Assembly: GCA_030655755.1 (NCBI GenBank)
Contig: JAUSOQ010000078.1
Span: 32,269 to 96,268 of the forward strand
Source of the DNA: Coriobacteriia bacterium
GTDB taxonomy: Bacteria; Actinomycetota; Coriobacteriia; Anaerosomatales; Anaerosomataceae
Length of the DNA: 64,000 nucleotides
Direction of reading: 5' to 3'
The notes under the pieces were generated by a model. The model was not told the origin of the DNA. It saw only the letters and a program-made list of their open reading frames with translations, and searched no databases. The position numbers and the translations under genes were made by a program. Shown here in pieces: positions 38,720 through 46,239 of the stretch (within the stretch, counting starts at the first letter, position 1; each line of letters begins with the position of its first letter).

Positions 38720-39673
38720 TTAGTGGTAGAAGTCGGCGAACTCACTCGTCAGGCAGATCAAGACCACCGGGTCCTGCGTGCGATCGAGCCACCTCAAGAG
38801 CTCCACCATCTTGCTCTCGCCGATGCTCACACAGCCGGCCGTATAACCGGAACCCGTGTTGCAGTGGATGAAGATCGCGTTGCCTTTTCCGGGTTTCTGC
38901 TCGGGGTTGAAGTTCGTGTCGATGCCGTACTTGTAGGCTGTCGGCAGGTACATGTACTCGTAGTTGTCACCAGCAGACGGAACGCCCTCCACCTGGTCGT
39001 TGAAGGTCGCCGAGCCGTAGTTGCCGTCGTAGTACGTGTTCGTTCCGACGCGCTCGTAGGCCAAAGAGGATCCGCTGGTATTCGGATTGGCGGCTATACC
39101 AAACGCGTACGGCAGAGAGTACGTACCGATGGGTGTCTGCAGCTGTCCCTCGACGCGCTCGGCATCGAGCACCAGACCCCTCTTCCCAACGCAGGCACTC
39201 GTCGACATGACTGCGCCCCAGGTACCGCCCGACTTCTGATACGTCCTCAGCGTGGCCCTGGTGGTACTCATGCTGTCCGCGGTGACGACGATGACCTGGG
39301 TCGCGTCGCCAAAGGCGGATCCGTGAAAGGACTTCGGGGGCTGCACTATCGTGACAGGAGGAGGAACTGGCGGCTCGCTATCGCTCACGTCCGGCTCCGG
39401 GGTCTCGCTGGCGACCACCGCGTCCGCAGTATCCGTGGAGGAGGTGGAGGTCTCAGACGCCGTCTGGTCTTCTTGCTGGTCCACGTCCGTGATGTCAGCC
39501 AGACGTGGCGGGACGGGTTCGTCAGGCGTCCGCATGGTACCAAGCCAGAGTGCAACTCCACCGGCGACTGCACACACGGCGAGTGCCAAGACGACAACGG
39601 TGAGTCGGTGTCGACTCATGAAGTTCGTCATACCGAACCAGAACCTGGTCCTGGGCTTGGGCTTACCCAACAC
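38720..39673 (-). CDS. L,D-transpeptidase (YkuD family)
   Basis: Cell-wall cross-linking enzyme of about 317 residues. A short basic N-terminus and one membrane helix (about 22-45) anchor it; a Thr/Ser/Pro-rich spacer (about 48-108) crosses the wall. The YkuD domain ends with the catalytic HCNTGSGYTAGCVSIG, containing the His and Cys of the family motif (the usual HGC is AGC here). The GTG at 39673 is preferred for its GAGAGGGG site; later ATGs at 39631 and 39619 are possible. It is divergent from the VanX-like gene. Confidence 0.85.
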   Translation of the reverse strand: MLGKPKPRTRFWFGMTNFMSRHRLTVVVLALAVCAVAGGVALWLGTMRTPDEPVPPRLADITDVDQQEDQTASETSTSSTDTADAVVASETPEPDVSDSEPPVPPPVTIVQPPKSFHGSAFGDATQVIVVTADSMSTTRATLRTYQKSGGTWGAVMSTSACVGKRGLVLDAERVEGQLQTPIGTYSLPYAFGIAANPNTSGSSLAYERVGTNTYYDGNYGSATFNDQVEGVPSAGDNYEYMYLPTAYKYGIDTNFNPEQKPGKGNAIFIHCNTGSGYTAGCVSIGESKMVELLRWLDRTQDPVVLICLTSEFADFYH

Positions 39674-39775
39674 GCTCGCACCCCTCTCGACGGCTCCGCA
39701 CAGCCCAGCTGCTAGAATACTAGACTCTGCAGGTACGGCACCCAGATCCGTCAAGTCCCAGTCAGAGGTGTGACA

Positions 39776-40567
39776 TTGGCGAAGACAGGCAAGAGACTCG
39801 TCCTCACAGTCCTGATCGCGAGCCTGACGCTCGCGCTTGCTTCCTGCGCCCGCACGACGACTCCCGCGACCGAAGACAGCGTCTACAGTCCCGCGCTCAC
39901 GGAATCCGTGGCTGCCACCGCCGCTCTCGCTACGAAATCGACTCCTTCGACCGAAGCATCTCCAGTACCCAAGCTAGAGGCTCCTGCCGAGAAATCTCCC
40001 ACGCCGGAGCCATTGGTCATCGACGGCTTCGTCAAGGTGACCGATATCGACAGCAGTATCGTCATCGACCTCAGGTATGCGACGACCGAAAACTTCACGG
40101 GACAGAAGGTCTACCCGACCGATACCTGCGTACTACGACTCGCCACAGCCGAAAAGCTCGCCGCCGCCAACGCCGAGGTCGCAAGACTCGGCTACCGCAT
40201 CAAGGTGTGGGACGCCTACCGACCGGTGTCGGTCCAGAAGATCTTCTGGAGCATCTATCCCGACAGCAGGTATGTCGCAAACCCGTCTACCGGCGGCTCC
40301 GTCCACAACCGGGGATGCGCGGTCGACGTCACCCTTATGGACCTCAACGGCGATGAGCTCGTCATGCCCTCCGCCTTCGACGACTTCTCGAACAAGGCCT
40401 CGCCGAGCAACCCGAGCATGTCTGCCGAGGCAAGAGCGGACCTCGACGTTCTTCGAAAGGCCATGATCGGCGCCGGTTTCAATGCATCAACGTCGGAGTG
40501 GTGGCACTTCAGCGACAGCAACTGGCGACAGTTCCCCGTCGCCGAGGTCGATCTGTCGCTCTTCTAG
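39776..40567 (+). CDS. VanX/DdpX-like D-alanyl-D-alanine dipeptidase lipoprotein (M15D)
   Basis: Zinc peptidase of about 263 residues. A lipoprotein signal ends in LASC, so it is anchored outside the membrane, and a Thr/Pro-rich spacer follows. The catalytic part has VWDAYRPVSVQ, the zinc motif SVHNRGCAVDVTL and EWWHF near the end, as in VanX and DdpX. The start is TTG 39776 or GTG 39770, both behind AGAGG. It probably trims D-Ala-D-Ala ends or salvages wall dipeptide; no van genes are nearby, so vancomycin resistance is not implied. Confidence 0.87.
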   Translation: MAKTGKRLVLTVLIASLTLALASCARTTTPATEDSVYSPALTESVAATAALATKSTPSTEASPVPKLEAPAEKSPTPEPLVIDGFVKVTDIDSSIVIDLRYATTENFTGQKVYPTDTCVLRLATAEKLAAANAEVARLGYRIKVWDAYRPVSVQKIFWSIYPDSRYVANPSTGGSVHNRGCAVDVTLMDLNGDELVMPSAFDDFSNKASPSNPSMSAEARADLDVLRKAMIGAGFNASTSEWWHFSDSNWRQFPVAEVDLSLF

Positions 40568-40752
40568 GGCGGCGCCGCACATGAACGACAGGCACCTGGG
40601 CATCCGTGCTGCGCTGATCGAGTTCGACCTCCACCGAGGAACCCTCTTGGGTACGGGACCAGGAGTCGATCGTGTAGACGACCGTTGGGTCATCCAGGGT
40701 CACGAGAAGGATCGCCGCACCGTTCGGCTGCGCGCGCAAACCTTCGCCCTGC

Positions 40753-41160
40753 CTAAGCGTGCATCAGAATCGCGTATTCTCTCTCGGTCCAGAATGTATC
40801 GTACGCGCCCGCCCTCGCCCGCTTGACCATCTTCTTCGCGACCTTGGTCCGCGACGCTTCATTCAGCGGCTTGACGATTCGCACGATTGAGACGTAGGCG
40901 ACGACCGGGATCGCAAGGGGCACCACGACCTGAAGCCCGACTCCAGGACCGCCCAAGTCGGATTCCAGATCGAGACTGCTGGCCACGATCAGGACGACGG
41001 TGGCCACCGTCAGCGGTATGCTCCACAGCGCGTTGGTGATACCGACGACTCTTGACCGATGTCTCACGCACGCATCGCAGACCGGCACGGCGTCAAGTTC
41101 AAACAGATCATCGCGTCGGCCCGACTTCCTTCGCAGGAGACTTGGCCGACGTCTGTCCAG
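40753..41160 (-). pseudogene. Truncated membrane protein abutting a tRNA-Ser fragment
   Basis: An open frame with two hydrophobic helices and a PVCDACVRHR motif, but with no credible start. Its frame runs upstream into the displaced tRNA-Ser 3' half at 41167-41225, and residues there are a mere translation of the tRNA fragment. The 5' end of the gene seems to have been lost at the outermost boundary of the island. A short frame downstream (40509-40739) may be more of the same gene or noise. Function is unknown. Confidence 0.45.
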
Positions 41161-41166
41161 CGTACT

Positions 41167-41225
41167 GACGGAGAGGGAGGGATTCGAGCCCTCGTAACGG
41201 GGGATACTCGCTCGACGGTTTTCGA
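41167..41225 (-). repeat. Displaced 3' half of tRNA-Ser(CGA), attachment-site-like copy 1
   Basis: 59 bases matching the 3' half of the intact tRNA-Ser gene (44553-44611) at 54 of 59 positions by my alignment. The match runs from the acceptor end through the T arm and variable arm and stops at the anticodon loop, where the two sequences diverge abruptly. This is the expected shape of a leftover attachment site. It marks the outer edge of the island. Confidence 0.85.
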
Positions 41226-41317
41226 AGGTGGTACTCGGCACTCGGCCTTCGTGAAGTAGACTGTGGTCATGAAGCTCACCGATGGAGGACATCGTAGAGA
41301 CCGCCGGAGTCAGTCGT

Positions 41318-42937
41318 ATGCCTGAGACCCCTTGGTGGAGGCGCGGAGTCGTCTACCAGATCGCCGTACCCAGCTTCGCGGATTCGAATGGCGACGGCAG
41401 AGGCGATCTGCGCGGCATCATCGAGCGGCTGGACTACCTCAACGACAGTACGGACACCTCACTCGGCATCGATGCTATCTGGCTCACGCCGATCAACATG
41501 TCCCCCCTGTCCGACTTCGGCTATGACGTAAGCGACTACTACTCCATCGATCCGCGCTTCGGCACGATGCGGGACTTCGACGAACTTGTTGAGGAGTGCC
41601 ATCGCCGAGGCATCCGTGTGGTGATGGACCTCGTTCTCAACCACACATCGATCGACCATCCCTGGTTCGTCGAGTCCCGCTCGTCTCGCGACAATCACAA
41701 GCGCGATTGGTACATCTGGCGAGACGGCCGTGCGCCCGGCAAACCGCCGAACGACTGGCTGGCAGTCGTCGAAGGAAGCGCGTGGCAGTACGACGAAACC
41801 ACCGATCAGTACTACTACCACGCCTTCCTCCCCTTCCAACCCGACCTCAACTGGCGCAATCCCGATGTGCGCCGAGAGATGCTCGGCGTCGCCCGCTTCT
41901 GGCTCGACAAGGGCGTGGACGGCTTCCGCCTCGACCTCGTGAACTGCCTGTACGAAGACGTGCTGCTGCGGAACAACCCTCCCAAGCTCGGCCCGCGCCC
42001 CTACCTGGCCCAGAAGCACGTTCACGACCTCTCTCAGCCGGAGAGCCTCGAGATCGCAAGCGAACTGCGCCGCCTCGCTGACGAATTCGAAGGGCGCGTA
42101 CTCATGGGTGAAGTCCTCACCGACATGCCCGATGTCTGCGTCGACTACCTTGGTGACGGGACGGATCGGCTGCACCTCTCCTTCTACTTCGACTTCATCC
42201 GCATCAAGTGGAACTCCGGAGCATTCCGCAGATCCGTGCGGTGGCTCGAGGAGCACATCCCGCGCGATGAATGGCCCTGCTACTACCTGAGCAACCACGA
42301 CCTGCCGCGCTCCTACACCCGACTCGGCGGCAGCCATCCCCGTGCCCGTGCCAAGGTGGCCGCCGTCATGCTGCTCACGCTCCGCGGCACGCCCATCCTG
42401 TACTACGGCGAGGAGATCGGCATGCCGTCGAGCAGGGTGCCCCGCAGGATGCTCGATGACCCTATCGGCAGGAAGTTCTGGCCGCTGCGCGTGGGACGGG
42501 ACGGTTCACGCGCCCCGATGCAGTGGAGCGCGAAGGCGAACGCCGGCTTCAGCTCGTGGAGATCCTGGCTGCCGGTCGACTCGTCCTACCGATCGCGAAA
42601 CGTCGAGCAACAGGGCGGACGACCGGACTCGCTTCTCAGCTGGTATCGACAGCTGCTGTGTCTGCGTAAGGCGAACCAAGCGCTCCACAGCGGCGACTAC
42701 CACGAGATCGACCAGGTGCCCGCGGGGGTCTTCGCATACACGAGGCAGTCGGGGCCCGAGGCCGTGGCCGTGTACCTCAACTTCACTGCGCATCGCATCG
42801 CATGCCCTCGGCCGCCGGAACCGCCGCCGGGGCGGGCCTGGCACGTGCTGCTCTCAACGCATGAAGCGGACCGGACTTCGGGTCTCTCCCACATCCGGCT
42901 CATGCCGAACGAGGCGCTGCTCATCGAAGCGATCTGA
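41318..42937 (+). CDS. GH13 alpha-amylase-family glycoside hydrolase
   Basis: Cytoplasmic alpha-glucosidase, oligo-1,6-glucosidase or trehalose synthase type enzyme of 539 residues; the exact activity cannot be told. The family opening YQIAVPSFADSNGDGRGDL, DLVLNHT, the nucleophile Asp206 (GFRLDLVN), acid/base Glu265 (LMGEVLTD) and Asp328 (SNHDLPR) are all present. There is no signal peptide. The ATG at 41318 has GGAG 8 bases upstream; 41282 is an in-frame alternative. It is the only gene between two displaced tRNA-Ser 3' halves, so it is probably imported cargo. Confidence 0.9.
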   Translation: MPETPWWRRGVVYQIAVPSFADSNGDGRGDLRGIIERLDYLNDSTDTSLGIDAIWLTPINMSPLSDFGYDVSDYYSIDPRFGTMRDFDELVEECHRRGIRVVMDLVLNHTSIDHPWFVESRSSRDNHKRDWYIWRDGRAPGKPPNDWLAVVEGSAWQYDETTDQYYYHAFLPFQPDLNWRNPDVRREMLGVARFWLDKGVDGFRLDLVNCLYEDVLLRNNPPKLGPRPYLAQKHVHDLSQPESLEIASELRRLADEFEGRVLMGEVLTDMPDVCVDYLGDGTDRLHLSFYFDFIRIKWNSGAFRRSVRWLEEHIPRDEWPCYYLSNHDLPRSYTRLGGSHPRARAKVAAVMLLTLRGTPILYYGEEIGMPSSRVPRRMLDDPIGRKFWPLRVGRDGSRAPMQWSAKANAGFSSWRSWLPVDSSYRSRNVEQQGGRPDSLLSWYRQLLCLRKANQALHSGDYHEIDQVPAGVFAYTRQSGPEAVAVYLNFTAHRIACPRPPEPPPGRAWHVLLSTHEADRTSGLSHIRLMPNEALLIEAI

Positions 42938-42980
42938 CGTTCGCGGGATGTTGTCGCAACCAGGACCCACCACGCAGAAA

Positions 42981-43000
42981 GGCCGCCATCGCTGGCGGCC
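42981..43000. terminator. GC-rich hairpin after the GH13 gene
   Basis: A perfect 8-base-pair stem with a 4-base loop. On the minus strand it is followed by TTTCT. It could end GH13 transcription from the left, or be the terminator that once followed the tRNA copy at 43013-43087. Confidence 0.6.
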
Positions 43001-43012
43001 AATCATCATGTC

Positions 43013-43087
43013 TTTATGGCGGAGGAGAGGGCGGAGAGGGAGGGACTCGGGCCTCGTAACGGGGGATACCCGCTGAACAGTCTTCGA
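43013..43087 (-). repeat. Displaced 3' half of tRNA-Ser(CGA), attachment-site-like copy 2
   Basis: Bases 43030-43087 match the 3' half of the intact tRNA-Ser gene with about six substitutions, all transitions, and one gap. The match again ends at the anticodon loop. Unlike copy 1, it also keeps the encoded CCA and flanking bases beyond the tRNA 3' end, with a small tandem duplication at 43020-43030. It separates the GH13 unit from the HTH-Fic unit. Confidence 0.85.
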
Positions 43088-43134
43088 GGGAGATCATCGG
43101 TACGGATTCACTACTCCCCGTCAAGAGACGCGCA

Positions 43135-43749
43135 TCACGAGCGAGCGAACGCGCGCAGCGGCCCACAGTCGAAGTCCGCATCGGCTTTGCGCAGCGCACC
43201 GAGATACTCGGATCGAGCATCGCCTGCCCCAGAGAGGTCAGCACCACCCCAAGTGAACCGCTTGCCGCCTAAGGCGACGACTAGGAGATCGGCAGCCAAC
43301 CGAGCATGACGCCCGTTGCCATTGAGAAACGGATGAATCTGGACGAGCCGATGGTGGAACCAAACGGCTATCTCGTCAGCCGCATCCACAGGGTCCTTCG
43401 CGGATTCAATTCGCGCTCTTGCGTCAGCAAGCAAGTTTCGAAGTTGGACCGCAATCTGACTTGGAGCGACACCGATGCTCGTCTCACGCAGCCGATACTC
43501 CCCCGCCCACTCCCAGACATCGTGGAACATGCGCCGATGGAGTTGCCGAATTGACTCATCTGACAGAAGCGATTCAAGCGCCCATTCCTGGCCGAACGCC
43601 CAGTACATCGCTTCAATGATGTTCTCTTGCTCGACTGCGTTGAGCTCTCCGCGACTGCTGACCCAGGTCGGAATCAGCCCTACCAACTCATCCGGGCCGA
43701 GCGGGGTCGCCCCATCCGGCTCCAGCATGAGGTCCGTCGAGTCAATCAT
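43135..43749 (-). CDS. Fic-domain protein, 'mobile mystery protein B' family
   Basis: Fic-fold protein of 204 residues, predicted to transfer AMP or a similar group to a target. The catalytic motif HPFLNGNGR is complete at residues 139-147. No clear inhibitory S/TxxxE(G/N) motif is seen. The ATG at 43749 overlaps the stop of the HTH gene (ATGA). Pairing with that HTH protein matches the conserved mobile mystery protein A/B couple known from mobile regions; whether the pair is a toxin-antitoxin system is not established. Confidence 0.9.
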   Translation of the reverse strand: MIDSTDLMLEPDGATPLGPDELVGLIPTWVSSRGELNAVEQENIIEAMYWAFGQEWALESLLSDESIRQLHRRMFHDVWEWAGEYRLRETSIGVAPSQIAVQLRNLLADARARIESAKDPVDAADEIAVWFHHRLVQIHPFLNGNGRHARLAADLLVVALGGKRFTWGGADLSGAGDARSEYLGALRKADADFDCGPLRAFARS

Positions 43750-44216
43750 CGCTCGTCCCACGTGCGCGACCACAGATTGCGGGAACGAATGATCTCCTCC
43801 AACTGCCTTTGGCGAGCGGACTCCGACCACTCTGACTGCTGCTCCTCAAGTCGCATCGTCTGGTCTGCGTGTTGCTGCAGCTCAGAGAGGATCTCCTCGG
43901 CTCTGCGTCGCACGGTCTCATCAAGACTCTCCCTTGGGACGAAGGCATATACGAGCGTGCATTCCATGGCTTCAGCAGCGCGCCTGAGAGTTGAGAGTCG
44001 GACCCCGCCCTCTCGCTCGCTGGCTTCGATCTCGCTGATCGTCGCCCCGCTCACGCCCACTCTTCGACCAAGCTCGCGTGCGGAAAGCCCAAGCGCGTCA
44101 CGAATTGCACGAACCCAACCCGCTCGTGGCGGGGCAAACGCGGAAGCGGGAGGCAGTTCGCTCAATCGACGATCAAGCATTCGACGGGCGCGTATTGCCT
44201 GTTCGCGTTTGTTCAC
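43746..44216 (-). CDS. HTH regulator, 'mobile mystery protein A' family
   Basis: Xre-type DNA-binding protein of 156 residues. The segment PPRAGWVRAIRDALGLSARE (about 29-48) starts a helix-turn-helix with VGVSGATISEIEASE, followed by RLSTLRRAAEAMECTLVYAFVPR, the signature of the family. A long charged C-terminal helix follows. The GTG at 44216 is behind AGGGAG. It is first in a two-gene operon with the Fic gene and probably represses its own promoter, which has palindromes (44243-44253, 44283-44294) at both ends of the core promoter. Confidence 0.9.
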   Translation of the reverse strand: MNKREQAIRARRMLDRRLSELPPASAFAPPRAGWVRAIRDALGLSARELGRRVGVSGATISEIEASEREGGVRLSTLRRAAEAMECTLVYAFVPRESLDETVRRRAEEILSELQQHADQTMRLEEQQSEWSESARQRQLEEIIRSRNLWSRTWDER

Positions 44217-44242
44217 AGGTTTCTCCCTGTCATAGCTACATC

Positions 44243-44294
44243 GTATGACATACTATACCCTGTCGGTCTGCAACCTTGCAACAGGTTATAACCT
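44243..44294 (-). promoter_or_regulatory. Promoter and probable operators of the HTH-Fic operon
   Basis: On the minus strand, -35 TTGCAA (44276-44281) and -10 TATAGT (44252-44257) are 18 bases apart, about 36 bases upstream of the HTH start. An 11-base palindrome (44243-44253) covers the start of transcription, and a perfect 12-base palindrome (44283-44294) lies just upstream of the -35. Both are candidate sites for autorepression by the HTH protein. Confidence 0.65.
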
Positions 44295-44354
44295 ATCATA
44301 CAAGCTGCCCTTGATAGGCGTATCCTGTCGTATCGTCATGTTTCCACCTTCGCA

Positions 44355-44510
44355 TCAATCCTGAAGAGTGGACGCATACAGAAACTGACGTGGTGCATCC
44401 TCGCTTGGCTTGAGCTCCGTGGGCATCTTGATCTCCCCAAGCAAAGGATCTATCTGATCGGCGTGTTCGGCCGCCCAGACAATCCATTCGGCGGCCGCAT
44501 GACACGACAA
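44355..44510 (-). pseudogene. C-terminal fragment of an unknown protein next to tRNA-Ser
   Basis: The minus strand encodes a plausible protein tail (AAAEWIVWAAEHADQIDPL ... LYASTLQD) of about 50 residues ending at 44355. Upstream in the same frame the sequence is only the tRNA-Ser gene and its terminator, so no start exists. It looks like the remains of a gene cut when an element integrated or was lost. The rest of the 335-base gap (44217-44551) holds the HTH-Fic promoter and a terminator hairpin. Confidence 0.4.
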
Positions 44511-44540
44511 GAGGCCCCGACTGGTGTGCCGAGGCCTCTT
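44509..44540 (-). terminator. Hairpin downstream of tRNA-Ser(CGA)
   Basis: Two 8-base arms (44509-44516 and 44533-44540) lie 12 bases beyond the encoded CCA of the tRNA. A different hairpin occupies the equivalent place next to tRNA fragment copy 2. Confidence 0.6.
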
Positions 44541-44551
44541 CATTGTCTCTA

Positions 44552-44644
44552 TGGCGGAGAGGGAGGGATTCGAACCCTCGTAACGGGGGATACCCGCTAA
44601 ACGGTTTTCGAGACCGCCGCATTCAACCACTCTGCCACCTCTCC
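44552..44644 (-). tRNA. tRNA-Ser(CGA)
   Basis: Complete class II tRNA with 7-bp acceptor stem (GGAGAGG with CCTCTCC), long variable arm (GCGGGTATCCCCCGTTACG region), GGTTCGAATCC T arm and anticodon CGA in the loop CTCGAAA. CCA is encoded (44552-44554). Its 3' half is the target copied at 41167-41225 and 43030-43087. Confidence 0.96.
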
Positions 44645-44817
44645 GCGGTGGCGCGAGCCGCATCGCGGCGGCTCCAAGCGCAAGGCGTAGTATAGCGACC
44701 GCACAGTGGGTGGGCAACGCGACGGCGGGGTCGGAGCGCGATGCGGGCACATGTCGGGAGACGAGTAGATTCATCGGTAGTGCTTGCTTCCCTCTCACTA
44801 GAAACGGAGCGTCCCAG

Positions 44818-45871
44818 GTGCCCATCACCGATGCACTCGACCGCGTACCTCAGGAGACCTGGGACTGGTTGGCCGAGCCGGAGAACCCGGCCGTCGCAGT
44901 CCTGACGCGACGCACACTACTGGGTGAGGCGCTCTCAGAGGATCTCGAGGGGCTGTGGGATCGTCGCAACGCATACCGGTCCCGTCGAGACGATCCTCGC
45001 CTCCATCCGCCCGGACGGGTCGTGGCTGGCTCCAGAGCGCGACTACGCGAAGTACCACGGCAGCCTGTGGCAGATCCATTTCCTTGGGGAGCTGTGGGCG
45101 GATCCGGGTGACGAGCGCGTCCAACGCGCAGCGGCGTACACCTTCTCCCGCCAACTCGACGACGGCTCCTGGAGCTGCAACGGCCGGCCCGCCGCGTCTA
45201 TCCCCTGTCTCACGGCGAACGTGGGCCGCGCTCTCGCCCGGCTCGGCTTCGCCGCGGACCCGCGCGTCATCGCCGCGCTCGCCTACATCGCAAACCTGTA
45301 CGGCGAACTCGACTATCTCGGTTGCCGCGGCATGCGGGAGTTCTCGCTGAACGGCTACTGCCACATGACGGCTCCAAAGATACTCCTGTTCCTCGGCGAG
45401 GTGCCCCGACCACTATGGCCCTCTGGCGCGGACGCCCTGCGCGATGCGTGTATCCGGGCCCTTCGCGAGAAGGAGGTGTTCCGCTCACTGCCCGAGGAGT
45501 ATGCCGAGTTCAAGGATACCGTGCTGAGGCTGCCAAGATCCGAGTTGGCCAAGGCACGGGAGGAGTTCATCGCGGAGCATGCACCGCTTCACTACCGGGA
45601 GAAGCAAGGGTGGCTGCGCTTCGGCTACCCACTGTCGTACAACTCGGATGCACTCGATTCGCTCCTCGCTCTTGGAGAGGTCGGTGAGACCCGGCGACCG
45701 GAGTACCTGCCTGCGATCGAGGCGGTGCAGGGCGCAGCGGACGAGCGTATGCGCTGGATGCTCAAGAACACGTTCAACGGCAAGATGCTCGCCGATGTCG
45801 AGACCAAGGGAAAGTCCAGCAAGTGGCTCACCCTCCGCACGCTTCAGGCGCTGAAGCTCTTCGCGTTGTAG
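44818..45871 (+). pseudogene. Terpenoid-cyclase-like (prenyltransferase/squalene-cyclase fold) protein, frameshifted
   Basis: Likely an alpha-alpha barrel protein of the cyclase/prenyltransferase-like group. The first part (GTG at 44818, with GGAGC upstream) encodes LAEPENPAVAVLTRRTLLGE. The rest continues in the next frame from about 44950 with ILASIRPDGSW, KYHGSLWQIHFLGELW and a DDGSWSCNGRP motif. One extra G in the GGGG or GGG runs near 44949-44961 explains the shift. Whether it is a true mutation or an assembly error is open; nothing else in the gene is broken. The function is unknown. Confidence 0.75.
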
Positions 45872-45878
45872 CGCGCTC

Positions 45879-46166
45879 CTACGACGCCTGACGACTCCCG
45901 AAGAACGCGGGATGGAACGCGGGCGTCCCTTTGGGGACGAACGCCACGCGATCCCCGGGGCGCACGATCACATCGCCGTCGAAGAGCATGCCGTTCAGAA
46001 ACTCCCCGCCGATCAGGTCGAGGGGAAGCTCGAGCGTACGCGCGATATCGAACGCGGACATGCCCGAGGAGGGAACGTCGAGTTCGACGTGCGGCGACTG
46101 CCCCCGCGATCTGCGGACATCATGCAGGAACGCGAAGGCTCGAACGCTGGCTGGTGCTATGGTCAT
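45879..46166 (-). CDS. ThiS/MoaD-like beta-grasp protein without a C-terminal Gly-Gly (second copy)
   Basis: Protein of 95 residues resembling the one at 26866-27177, with the matching segments AFDIARTLELPLDLI, NGMLFDGDVIVRPGDRVAFVPKGTP and an aromatic-rich tail (HPAFFGS). It ends in SRQAS, not Gly-Gly, so sulfur transfer in the usual way is unlikely. The ATG at 46166 has no good ribosome site; a start at 46187 is possible. It is convergent with the cyclase-like gene and follows the GDT1 transporter gene. Confidence 0.68.
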   Translation of the reverse strand: MTIAPASVRAFAFLHDVRRSRGQSPHVELDVPSSGMSAFDIARTLELPLDLIGGEFLNGMLFDGDVIVRPGDRVAFVPKGTPAFHPAFFGSRQAS

Positions 46167-46239
46167 TGCTATCAACACTCCAGGCACGGTGACGGACGCC
46201 GCTTTGTTAGCGACGACCGTGCCATGACGGCATCAACCG

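Noticed and set aside
40509..40739. 77-codon minus-strand frame after the truncated membrane protein
   Set aside because: TTG start without ribosome site and overlap with the 3' end of the VanX-like gene; may be part of the decayed gene, but not supportable as a gene.
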